Assembly: GCF_024213555.1 (NCBI RefSeq)
Contig: NZ_JANAVO010000001.1
Location: 2,728,001 to 2,792,000, forward strand
Reading direction: 5' to 3'
Origin: Allokutzneria sp. A3M-2-11 16
Lineage (GTDB): Bacteria > Actinomycetota > Actinomycetes > Mycobacteriales > Pseudonocardiaceae
Length of the DNA: 64,000 nucleotides
Positions within the stretch are counted from its first letter, which is position 1. Each line of letters opens with the position of its first letter. The translations under genes and the position numbers were made by a program. Below are positions 49,292 to 56,443 of the stretch, in pieces. The notes under the pieces were generated by a model. It was not told where the DNA came from. It saw nothing but the letters and a program-made list of their open reading frames with translations, and searched no databases.

Positions 49292-49645
49292 ATGCATTGG
49301 TTGCGCGTCATGACGTTGGTGTCGCTGACCCCGGATCGCTCGCCGGAGTACTACGTCGACTCGGCCGAGCCCGTGCAGAGCGAGGCTGTCGACTACGTCT
49401 GCCCGCGCGGTCACGAGTTCGCGGTGAGGCTGAACGCCGACCGGCCCACTACGCCCCCGCTGTGGCGGTGCCGACGCCACGGCCAGGACGCGGTCCTGCG
49501 GCGGACGGCAGACGGTCCATCGCCTCGCGCGCCCAAGCCGCTCAAGAACCACTGGGACCGACTGTGTGAACGCCGGAGCCTCGCGGAGCTGGAGCAGCTT
49601 CTCGACAGCCGACTAAACGAACTGCGCGCCACGGGCGAGCAGTAG
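49292..49645 (+). CDS. RbpA-like RNA polymerase-binding protein
   Basis: A 117-residue protein. The centre YVCPRGHEFAVRLNADRPTT, with WRCRRHGQDAVL, matches the RbpA core domain, and the C-terminus KNHWDRLCERRSLAELEQLL followed by DSRLNEL matches the basic linker plus sigma-interaction domain (compare HWDMLLERRS..ELE..L..RL of known RbpA). RbpA binds the group 1 or 2 sigma factor and stabilises open complexes. Finding a copy within prophage boundaries is unusual. Start ATG at 49,292; a second ATG at 49,310 is possible. Confidence 0.8.
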   Translation: MHWLRVMTLVSLTPDRSPEYYVDSAEPVQSEAVDYVCPRGHEFAVRLNADRPTTPPLWRCRRHGQDAVLRRTADGPSPRAPKPLKNHWDRLCERRSLAELEQLLDSRLNELRATGEQ

Positions 49646-49709
49646 CGGCACCGCCCCCCTGAGACGTCCGGGGATATGCCCGGGTTTCGTTGCGAGACAA
49701 GAGGAAACT

Positions 49710-50600
49710 GTGAAACAGAAGAGAACGCGTCGGATGCGCAGAGCCGCTGTCGCGGTGCTGACCGCGGGCTTGGTCGCCCCGGCCGGGGCGAGTGCGCAAC
49801 CGGTGCAGCCGACGCCGTCGCGGGATGCCGAGGCCCGCATCATCGGCGGTACTCCAGCCGATCGGGACATCATCGGCGCGAGCTTGCAGTTCGCATACAA
49901 GGGTGACCCGAACTTCCACTACTGCGGCGCGGTCCCCATCACCAAGAAGCACCTGTTGGGGGCGGCGCACTGCTTCCTGCTGCCGGGGCACCCCAAACCG
50001 GAGCAGATCCACATCCGCGCGGGCGACCACGACAAGAACAAGGGCGAGTACGCCCGCGTCGCCAAGGTGTGGACCGGGGACTTCGGCGAGAAGCCGCCCG
50101 GTGTCAACGACGTCGCGGTCATCACGCTGGATCGAGCGATCAACGTCACCCCGATGTGGCTGGCGCCCACCGCCGGGCGGATCGGCGGCACGCTGCGCGA
50201 AACCGGATGGGGCCGCACAGACGCGGCCGGTGTCGGACCGGACGCGGCTGTGCTCCAACAGGTCGACATGCGGCTTGCCGAGCCGAGCGCGTGCGCGGCA
50301 GGGCCGATCGATGCCAACGAGTTGTGCCTCGCCCCGCCGCGCGGCGGGCAGAGCAAGGGCAACTGCTTCGGCGACTCCGGAAGTCCGACGCTGCGCCGGG
50401 TGGCGGGCCGGTGGATGGTCGCCGGTGTTGCCAGCCGGGGCACGCGCCCGGACAACCTGCGCCGTTGCGACGGCGGGTTTCCGAACATCTACACCGACGT
50501 GACGGGCAAGCACCGCTGGTCGATCATCCGCGCCGTCCTCGGCCTGGAGGACTCGGCGCCGGTGAGCGCCGCTGACGAAGCCCGCGCCGCCGCGGGCTGA
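49710..50600 (+). CDS. Secreted trypsin-like serine protease
   Basis: A 296-residue S1-family protease. Signal peptide RRMRRAAVAVLTAGLVAPAG, a short pro-region, then the mature-type start ARIIGGTPADRD. Catalytic triad: His in LLGAAHCFLLP, Asp in GVNDVAVITLD, Ser in CFGDSGSPTLRR, where the usual GDSGGP has a serine in place of the second glycine. Disulfide cysteines are present. GTG at 49,710 follows GAGGAAACT. A secreted protease in a phage is atypical; it may be lysogenic-conversion cargo. Confidence 0.85.
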   Translation: MKQKRTRRMRRAAVAVLTAGLVAPAGASAQPVQPTPSRDAEARIIGGTPADRDIIGASLQFAYKGDPNFHYCGAVPITKKHLLGAAHCFLLPGHPKPEQIHIRAGDHDKNKGEYARVAKVWTGDFGEKPPGVNDVAVITLDRAINVTPMWLAPTAGRIGGTLRETGWGRTDAAGVGPDAAVLQQVDMRLAEPSACAAGPIDANELCLAPPRGGQSKGNCFGDSGSPTLRRVAGRWMVAGVASRGTRPDNLRRCDGGFPNIYTDVTGKHRWSIIRAVLGLEDSAPVSAADEARAAAG

Positions 50601-50681
50601 TGAAGCCGGGGGACCGCCGAGTCTGCGCCTCGGCGGTCTCCCACCCGACGTAACCGTGATCCAGACCAGGGGCGGGTGGGT

Positions 50682-50924
50682 ATGGCCGAGGTGAGCGAGA
50701 GCCCGGAACTGCTGCGGATCAGGCGCCAGCACTACCCGTCGATCGAGCACACGAGGGCCTACTTCCGCAGCTGGGTCGATCAGCAGAGCGTCTACGAACC
50801 CGACCGCGAGGGCTACGACCCGAGCCAGCCCCTGCCATGGCGGACCTCAAACAGCTTGTGGATTCCTACCGACTACGTCCCCAACCAAGAACACCCGCCA
50901 CACGGAAAGGGGCTCCGCACATGA
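50682..50924 (+). CDS. Small protein, first gene of the radical SAM operon
   Basis: An 80-residue protein (SPELLRIRRQHYPSIEHTRA; YEPDREGYDPSQPLPWRTSN), rich in Tyr, Pro and Trp and without cysteines. Its end overlaps the next gene by four bases. No family recognised. It could be a partner of the downstream enzymes or a modified substrate. Confidence 0.6.
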   Translation: MAEVSESPELLRIRRQHYPSIEHTRAYFRSWVDQQSVYEPDREGYDPSQPLPWRTSNSLWIPTDYVPNQEHPPHGKGLRT

Positions 50925-51037
50925 ACGCCTCGGCGGCAACCTGTTCAAGAAACCCGAATGGGCACACCTTCACGTGGAACAGCGCCAGGACGAAACGCCT
51001 ATGCCCTTGCGGTGCGACGTTGCCGGTACAGCGATGA
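50921..51037 (+). CDS. 38-residue cysteine-containing peptide
   Basis: ATG at 50,921 (ATGA overlap with the preceding gene, GAAAGGGG upstream). The peptide MNASAATCSRNPNGHTFTWN... ends with RLCPCGATLPVQR: three cysteines in a C-x19-C-x-C layout, which could bind zinc or be a peptide substrate. It directly precedes the radical SAM gene; whether it is that enzyme's substrate is unproven. Confidence 0.6.
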   Translation: MNASAATCSRNPNGHTFTWNSARTKRLCPCGATLPVQR

Positions 51038-51172
51038 CGGCAATGCACTCTCGGAACTACTCGCGCTGCGCCCGTTTCGCGATACGCGATCTGTCCAATG
51101 TGGATGGTCGTCGAGCCGTCTTCGTTGTCCACCACACGGCACCTGTCCATACCGTTGTTGAGGGAGTTCGCC

Positions 51173-52063
51173 ATGCAAGAGTTGCGGTTCGTCTGGTTGG
51201 AGATCACCGGCAAGTGCCAGCTCGCCTGCGAGCACTGTTACGCCGATTCCGGGCCGAAGGGCACCGACGGCGCGATGCAGCCGACCGACTGGCGACGCGT
51301 GATTGAGGAGACCGCTCGCCTGGGCGGGCGGATGGTGCAGTTCATCGGCGGGGAGCCGACGCTGCACCGCAGCTTGCCCGAGCTGGTGAACCACGCGCTC
51401 GCCGCGGGGGTGGAAGTGGAGGTGTTCAGTAATCTCGTGCACGTGCCGTCGCCGCTGTGGGAGGTCTTCGCTCAGCCGGGTGTGCGGCTGGCGACCAGCT
51501 ACTACTCCGACGACGCCGCCGAGCACGCCTCGATCACCAAGGGTCGGGGCAGTCACGCCCGCACCAAGGCCAACATCGCTGAGGCGCTGCGTCGCTCGAT
51601 TCCGCTGCGCGTGGGGCTCATCGATGTCCAGGACGGGCAGCGCGTTGATCAGGCCCGCGCCGAACTGGACGCGCTCGGGGTGACCGAGATCGGACTGGAC
51701 CGGCTGCGGCAGGTGGGTCGAGGCGTGCGCGACCAGAAGCCGAGCCTGGACCAGCTTTGCGGCAACTGCGCACGCGGTCAGATCGCCGTCGCTGCGGACG
51801 GTGCGGTCTGGCCGTGCGTGTTCTCCCGCTGGATGCCGGTCGGTAACGTGCGCACCGCCCCGCTGGCTGAGATCCTGGCCGGGCCCGCGATGGTCTCCAC
51901 CACCGCACAACTGGAGGAGCATTTCGGGCCGGTGATGTCACCGCGCCCCTGCGATCCGCAGTGCGGCCCGAACTGCAGTCCAGCGTGCTTGCCGTCCTGC
52001 TGGCCGACCGGGACCGGACCGTGCGGCCCAAAACGCGGCTGTCAGCCCAACTACGACGCATAG
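51173..52063 (+). CDS. Radical SAM/SPASM-like enzyme
   Basis: A 296-residue radical SAM protein. The iron-sulfur motif is GKCQLACEHCYADSG (CxxxCxxC) near residue 13; FIGGEPTLHRSLPELVNHAL is the GGEPT strand, and the auxiliary-cluster-like region includes LCGNCARGQIAVAADGAVWP and CVFSRWMPVGNVR. The C-terminus is exceptionally cysteine-rich (CDPQCGPNCSPACLPSCW, then CGPKRGC). Start ATG at 51,173. The organisation suggests peptide or protein modification; the substrate is unknown. Confidence 0.88.
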   Translation: MQELRFVWLEITGKCQLACEHCYADSGPKGTDGAMQPTDWRRVIEETARLGGRMVQFIGGEPTLHRSLPELVNHALAAGVEVEVFSNLVHVPSPLWEVFAQPGVRLATSYYSDDAAEHASITKGRGSHARTKANIAEALRRSIPLRVGLIDVQDGQRVDQARAELDALGVTEIGLDRLRQVGRGVRDQKPSLDQLCGNCARGQIAVAADGAVWPCVFSRWMPVGNVRTAPLAEILAGPAMVSTTAQLEEHFGPVMSPRPCDPQCGPNCSPACLPSCWPTGTGPCGPKRGCQPNYDA

Positions 52064-52070
52064 GAGACCG

Positions 52071-52814
52071 GTGTTCGTCCGCCGTGCCTACATCCCCGAG
52101 GGCTTGCAGCCCCCGGACCACCGGAAGTGGCCGTTCACCGTGCCGTGCGTGGCCCAGCTCGCTGACGAGGGGCTGACGATCACGCATCCGGTGACGTTCC
52201 TGGTCGGAGACAACGGCTCTGGGAAGTCCACCCTGGTCGAAGCCATCGCCGAGGGCTTCAAACTGGACTCGCACGGCGGACGAGCCTCGGCCCGATCCGG
52301 CAGACCCAACCCCGTCAAGACTCCGCTGGGAGAGGTGCTGCGGCTGGAGACGACCGCGCGAGGCGCGGCGATGCTGTCCGGTCCCCGGTTGAAGAAGAAG
52401 GGCTTCTTCCTGCGCGCGGAGACCGCGTTCTCCATGACCGAGAACCTCGGAGGCGTCCCCGGATACTGGGAGGACAACACCGCCGAGATGAGCCACGGCG
52501 AAGGGTTCCTCGCGGTGTTCGCGGCGATGTTCCGCGACCCGGGCTTCTACGTGCTCGACGAACCCGAAGCCGCCCTGTCGTTCACCTCCAACCTGCAACT
52601 GGTCGCCCTGCTGCACCAACTCGGCAAGAGCGGCGCCCAGGTCGTGTGCGCCACGCACTCACCGATCCTGACCACCGTGCCCGGGGCGGACGTTATCGAG
52701 GTCGGCGAGCACGGCTTCCGCCGAGTCAAGTGGGCCGAGCTGGAACTGGTCGACCACTGGCGCCGCTACCTCGACAACCCCGACGCCTACCTGCGCCACC
52801 TCGCGGACTCATGA
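52071..52814 (+). CDS. AAA/ABC-type ATPase
   Basis: A 247-residue soluble ATPase: Walker A FLVGDNGSGKSTLVEAIAEG near residue 45, signature-like EMSHGEGFLAVFAAMF, Walker B GFYVLDEPEAALSFTSN and a switch histidine in VVCATHSPILTTVPGA. It belongs with the AAA_21/RecF-like group of stand-alone ABC ATPases. GTG at 52,071 follows AGGAGACCG, seven bases after the radical SAM stop. No permease is nearby, so a transport role is unlikely. Confidence 0.85.
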   Translation: MFVRRAYIPEGLQPPDHRKWPFTVPCVAQLADEGLTITHPVTFLVGDNGSGKSTLVEAIAEGFKLDSHGGRASARSGRPNPVKTPLGEVLRLETTARGAAMLSGPRLKKKGFFLRAETAFSMTENLGGVPGYWEDNTAEMSHGEGFLAVFAAMFRDPGFYVLDEPEAALSFTSNLQLVALLHQLGKSGAQVVCATHSPILTTVPGADVIEVGEHGFRRVKWAELELVDHWRRYLDNPDAYLRHLADS

Positions 52815-53686
52815 CCAACCCCTTGCTGGCCCCCGAACCAGCCACCGACGCCGACGCCAGATTCCGCAACTGGATGCGGCTCAACCTCGCCCGCGCCGCC
52901 ACCGAGTACGACCTGACCATCACCGGCACACCGGTGTTCGGGTGGCGACTGCGCTCCATCAGCGCCCCAGCACACAGCCCGGACGGTCCGCGCTGGCTGC
53001 GCGTCGTCACCGAGGAACCGCAGTGGGCGCAAGGCGACGGCTGGAGCGGTAACACCGACGCCGCCGCCCTCGTCGGCATCCCCAAACCCGTGGTGCTGGC
53101 CAGTACCGAATGGGCCGAAGGTGAATGGCGGCGCCAACGAGCCGAGGTCATGACCCTGCTCCCAGGCCATCCGTGCTCGTCTACTGACGTCCTGCGCGAC
53201 GAACTCGATCTGCCACAGGAGTGGTGGACCGAGCTGCGCACCTGCCTCGGCACTCTTGCCGCGACACCCACTACCCGGGTCAACGCCGACCAGGAGAAGG
53301 TCAACCGCCGCATCCACTCAGCCTTCGGTCCCGGCGTCACCCTGGACATCCAGCAGTGGGAGACCATCCACGGCGACCTGCACTGGGCCAACCTCATGCA
53401 CCCACGGCTCGGAGTGCTCGACTGGGAACTCTGGGGAACTGGCCCCGCCGGAACCGACGCCGCCACTCTCTACTGCTACAGCCTCCTCGCCCCCGAAACC
53501 GCACGCACCGTGCACGAGGTCTTCGCTGACATCCTCGACAGCCCAACCGGACACGCCGCACAGCTCAGCGTCATCGCCCGGCTACTCCGCCGCGCCGAAC
53601 AAGGTGACCACCCAGACCTCATCAACCCACTTCGTCACCGTGCCGCCACGCTGCTCCGGATATCTGGCTCCTCAACGAGCCCTTGA
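52811..53686 (+). CDS. APH/choline-kinase-like phosphotransferase
   Basis: A 291-residue kinase-fold protein. The catalytic loop IHGDLHWANLMHPR (HxDxxxxN) and metal-binding VLDWELWGTGPAGTDAATLY match the aminoglycoside phosphotransferase superfamily. The N-terminal lobe is less typical (WLRVVTEEPQWAQGDGWSGN). It overlaps the ATPase gene by four bases and is the last gene before attR. Many such proteins phosphorylate small molecules other than antibiotics. Confidence 0.8.
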   Translation: MTNPLLAPEPATDADARFRNWMRLNLARAATEYDLTITGTPVFGWRLRSISAPAHSPDGPRWLRVVTEEPQWAQGDGWSGNTDAAALVGIPKPVVLASTEWAEGEWRRQRAEVMTLLPGHPCSSTDVLRDELDLPQEWWTELRTCLGTLAATPTTRVNADQEKVNRRIHSAFGPGVTLDIQQWETIHGDLHWANLMHPRLGVLDWELWGTGPAGTDAATLYCYSLLAPETARTVHEVFADILDSPTGHAAQLSVIARLLRRAEQGDHPDLINPLRHRAATLLRISGSSTSP

Positions 53687-53720
53687 CCGTATGACCAGGG
53701 GAAACCCTGCATGGCGCGCT

Positions 53721-53773
53721 GGGGCACAAGAGCGCACTTGACTAATGACTCATTCAGGGCACTCAAGTACCTC
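53721..53773. other. attR of the prophage
   Basis: Phage arm P (53,721-53,743, with GGGGCACAAGAGCGCACTTG), core AATG (53,744-53,747), then host half formed by a 30-bp repeat unit. P and the reverse complement of P' at attL share 15 of 23 bases, placing the dyad centre on the AA of AATG. Confidence 0.78.
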
Positions 53774-53795
53774 AATGACTCATTCAGGGCACTAG
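53744..53795. repeat. 30-bp palindromic repeat units, right of the prophage
   Basis: Units start with AATGACTCATTCAGGGCACT at 53,744 and again at 53,774, exactly 30 bases apart. The second runs into the stop codon of the response regulator gene (53,792), the same arrangement as at 9,317 beside the quinone oxidoreductase stop. Before phage insertion the unit at 12,754 was the next in line. Confidence 0.8.
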
Positions 53796-54424
53796 CGGCG
53801 GCGGGGGGTGATGAGGCCCAGTTCGTAGGCGGTGGCGACGGCGGCGGCGCGGTCGTTCACGCCGAGCTTGGCGTAGACGTGCAGCAGGTGCGTCTTCACG
53901 GTGGCCTCGCTGATGAACAGCTTCGCCGCGGCGTCGCGGTTGGTCATGCCGCGGGCGATCAGGCCGAGCACCTCCAGCTCGCGCTGGCTCAACGGCTCCT
54001 TCGCGGGGGAGCGGACCTGGCTCAGCAGCTTCGTCGCGATCGCGGGCGCCAGCACGGCCTCGCCGCGCGCGGCAGCTTCGACGGCACGGAAAAGCTCGCT
54101 CTTCGGCGCGTCTTTGAGCAGGTAGCCGGTCGCACCGGCCTCGATCGCGGGCAGCACGTCGCCGTCGGTGTCGTAGGTCGTCAGCACCAGAACCCGCGTC
54201 CGCAGCCGCTTCTCCGCGATGGCACGGATCGCGGTCACCCCGTCGGTCCCGGGCATCCGCAGGTCCATCAGCGCGACGTCCGGCTCAAGGGCAGCGGCCA
54301 AGGTCACCGCCTCCGCGCCGTCCGCGGCCTCGCCCACCACGTCGAAGCGGGGGTCGCCGGTGAACATGCCGCGCAACCCGTCGCGCACCACCGGGTGGTC
54401 GTCGACGATCAGCACCGTGATCAA
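53792..54424 (-). CDS. NarL/LuxR-type response regulator
   Basis: A 210-residue regulator. Receiver domain with LIVDDHPVVRDGLRGMF, phosphorylation site region VALMDLRMPGTDGVTAIRAI and conserved lysine in YLLKDAPKSELF. LuxR-type helix-turn-helix at the C-terminus (LSQRELEVLGLIARGMTNRD, then AAKLFISEATVKTHLLHVYA). The TTG at 54,424 overlaps the kinase stop (TTGA); a GTG nine bases later is an alternative. Partner of the histidine kinase. Confidence 0.92.
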   Translation of the reverse strand: MITVLIVDDHPVVRDGLRGMFTGDPRFDVVGEAADGAEAVTLAAALEPDVALMDLRMPGTDGVTAIRAIAEKRLRTRVLVLTTYDTDGDVLPAIEAGATGYLLKDAPKSELFRAVEAAARGEAVLAPAIATKLLSQVRSPAKEPLSQRELEVLGLIARGMTNRDAAAKLFISEATVKTHLLHVYAKLGVNDRAAAVATAYELGLITPRRR

Positions 54425-55695
54425 CCTTGCCCCCCAAGGACTTTGCCGACAACGGGAATCGCCGGGACGGTCGCGGAGATCGCCGTTCCCGAACCGGGCT
54501 CGGACTCCACTGCCAGGGTGCCGGACAACCCGTCGACCCGCTGCCGCATCGACGTCAGCCCGAACCCAGAACTGTCCACTGTGGACGAAAAGCCGACGCC
54601 GTCGTCCCGCACGTCCAACGTCACCACGTCCTCCATGTACGACAACGTCAAACCGACCCGCTCCGCCCGAGCGTGCTTCGCCACGTTGGCCAGCGCCTCC
54701 TGGGCCGTGCGCAGCAACGCCACCTCGACGTCGGCGTGCAACGGCCGCGCGGAGCCGGTCGAGGTGAACTCGGCGGCCACCCCGTTGATCTTCGACCACC
54801 GCCGCACGACGTCCGCGAGCGCGTCGGGGAACCGGGCGGACTCCAGCGCCTCCGGCCGCACGGCGTGCACGGAGCGCCGCGCCTCGCTCAGGCTCTCCCG
54901 CGCCAGCGTCGCGGCGTTGTCCAGGTGCCGTTGCCGCTGCTCGGGATCACCGTCCGCGGCCTGGAGCTGGGTGATGATGCCGGTCAGGCCCTGGGCGATG
55001 GTGTCGTGGATCTCCCGGGCCATCCGCTGCCGCTCCTCGGTGATCCCGGTCTCGCGCGCCTGCTCCAGCAACTGCGCCTGAAGTCCGGCGTTGACCCGCA
55101 TCGCGGTTTCGAGGCGTTCGTTGACCTCGGTCAGCTCGCGGATCACCTCGTTGCGCTTCTGGCTCTCGATGCCCGCGACCCAGCCGGTGAACGCCAGCGG
55201 GACCGCGACGTTCACCAGCACGATGAACGGCGAGGTGGTCGGCAGCTTGCTCAGCCCGGTCTGCGCGACGAGCCCGCCGACGGAGGTCACCCCGACCGCG
55301 AAAACCACCCAGCGCGCCGGGAACAGCGCGTACGCGTAGGGGTAGCAGAGCGCGGCGAACACCGAGAAGGCCGGGGAAGTCCGCAGCAACGCGAAAATCA
55401 GCACGAACAGGCCGCAGTAGAACACCACGCTGAGCACGGGCCTCCCGGCCAGCCAGCCGGTGTTGTTGCGCCGCGCCGACATGTCCGCCCGCGTGCGGAG
55501 CAGCGTCCCGACGAGCAACCACAGCACCGTCAGGCCGACCAGGCCGAGCACCAACGGCGCCCGGCCCGGGTCGTTCTCGATCAGCGCCCAGAACACGGTG
55601 GACAGGGCGAGCACGGTGAACCCGATGGCGACCATGACGTACTGGCCGTACCTGGACCAGAACTCCAGCTTGCCCACCGTGCCCCCTACTCCCAC
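54421..55695 (-). CDS. NarL-type sensor histidine kinase
   Basis: A 424-residue membrane kinase. About six hydrophobic segments in the first 165 residues, then a HisKA_3 box with the phospho-accepting His in ERQRMAREIHDTIAQGLTGI, and an HATPase domain (QEALANVAKHARAERVGLTL; DVRDDGVGF; GFGLTSMRQRVDGLSGTL). Senses an envelope signal and phosphorylates the downstream regulator. GTG at 55,695 or 55,677; the former lies in a short tandem duplication that also contains the stop of the preceding permease gene. Confidence 0.9.
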   Translation of the reverse strand: MGVGGTVGKLEFWSRYGQYVMVAIGFTVLALSTVFWALIENDPGRAPLVLGLVGLTVLWLLVGTLLRTRADMSARRNNTGWLAGRPVLSVVFYCGLFVLIFALLRTSPAFSVFAALCYPYAYALFPARWVVFAVGVTSVGGLVAQTGLSKLPTTSPFIVLVNVAVPLAFTGWVAGIESQKRNEVIRELTEVNERLETAMRVNAGLQAQLLEQARETGITEERQRMAREIHDTIAQGLTGIITQLQAADGDPEQRQRHLDNAATLARESLSEARRSVHAVRPEALESARFPDALADVVRRWSKINGVAAEFTSTGSARPLHADVEVALLRTAQEALANVAKHARAERVGLTLSYMEDVVTLDVRDDGVGFSSTVDSSGFGLTSMRQRVDGLSGTLAVESEPGSGTAISATVPAIPVVGKVLGGQG

Positions 55696-55702
55696 CGGAC
55701 CC

Positions 55703-56443
55703 CTACTCCCACCGGAACAGCGCGGCCGCGACTGATCCCAGCACCACCGCGGTCACGGCCAGCACCAGCGCGTAGTGCGGCTGGAGGCCGACGCCCGACC
55801 AAGTGTCGCGCAGCGTCTGCAAGGCCGCTCCCAACGGCGTGAAGTCGCTGATCGAGACGAGCCAGGACGGCATGGTCTCCTTCGGCGTCCACACCCCGGC
55901 CAGGAACATGCTGGGGAAGAACAGCATCATCCCCCCGGCCGTCGCCGCCCGAGCGGTCGGTGCGATCGCGGCGACCGCCAGGCCCACCGAGAACAGTGCG
56001 GCGATGCTCAGCACGAGCGCCGCCGCGAACTCCAGAACGCTTGCGGGCAAAGGAATATCGAGCGCGAGGTGACCGACCCCGACGATCACCGACGTGGACA
56101 GCAGCGCGGTGCCCGCCCCCACCAGGATCTGCGCGATCAGCACCATCGCCGGATGCGCCGGAGTCGCCTGGAGCCTGCGCAGGATGCCCTTCTCCCGGTA
56201 CGTCGACAGGTAGGTCGGCAGGGAGTTGAAGGACAGCGTGGCCAGAGCGAGCGCCAGGGAGATCGAGGCGACGAAGTACGCCGCCTGCAACCCCGCCAGG
56301 TCGGGTGGCCCCCCGCCGCCGCGGAACTGGAGCCCGATCGCCAGCAACAGGAACACCGGGACGACGAGCGCGAACAGCAGCGAGACCTTGTCCCGCAGGA
56401 ACAACTTCGCCTCGGTCAGGGTGAGCTTGCCCAAGCCGGTCAC
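55703..56443 (-). CDS. ABC-2 type permease of the two-component-linked exporter
   Basis: A 246-residue permease with about six helices. The GTG at 56,443 overlaps the ATPase stop by four bases (GTGA) after GGAGG. Contains YLSTYREKGILRRLQATPAH and GVWTPKETMPSWLVSISDFT followed by PLGAALQTLRDTW, hallmarks of ABC-2 drug exporters of the DrrB/LinI-like group. Exporter plus two-component genes in one operon is a common response unit to antimicrobial compounds. Confidence 0.9.
   Translation of the reverse strand: MTGLGKLTLTEAKLFLRDKVSLLFALVVPVFLLLAIGLQFRGGGGPPDLAGLQAAYFVASISLALALATLSFNSLPTYLSTYREKGILRRLQATPAHPAMVLIAQILVGAGTALLSTSVIVGVGHLALDIPLPASVLEFAAALVLSIAALFSVGLAVAAIAPTARAATAGGMMLFFPSMFLAGVWTPKETMPSWLVSISDFTPLGAALQTLRDTWSGVGLQPHYALVLAVTAVVLGSVAAALFRWE

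Larger units (their letters stand above)
12784..53743. mobile_element. Serine-integrase siphovirus prophage, 40,960 bp
   Basis: Both boundaries share AATG. Removing the element joins a 30-bp repeat unit ending at 12,783 to one starting at 53,744, restoring three tandem units in exact 30-base register. The contents comprise integrase, lysis, tail, head, packaging, nucleic-acid metabolism and immunity genes plus about 7 kb of cargo at the right end. All core virion functions of a siphovirus are recognisable and no structural gene looks truncated, so it may be inducible. The portal start codon is the one doubtful point. Confidence 0.85.

Noticed and set aside
50866-51175. Minus-strand frame opposite the 38-residue peptide and the radical SAM leader
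   Set aside because: The first 35 residues look protein-like, but there is no ribosome site and the later part degenerates; kept only as a low-interest observation.
52811-53686. Aminoglycoside resistance gene
   Set aside because: Only the kinase-superfamily catalytic motifs are visible; the N-terminal lobe does not resemble known resistance enzymes, so a resistance call is not supported.
12784-53743. Integrative conjugative element instead of a phage
   Set aside because: No FtsK/Tra, relaxase or replication initiator of the AICE type was seen, whereas terminase, portal, capsid, tape measure, holin and endolysin are all present.
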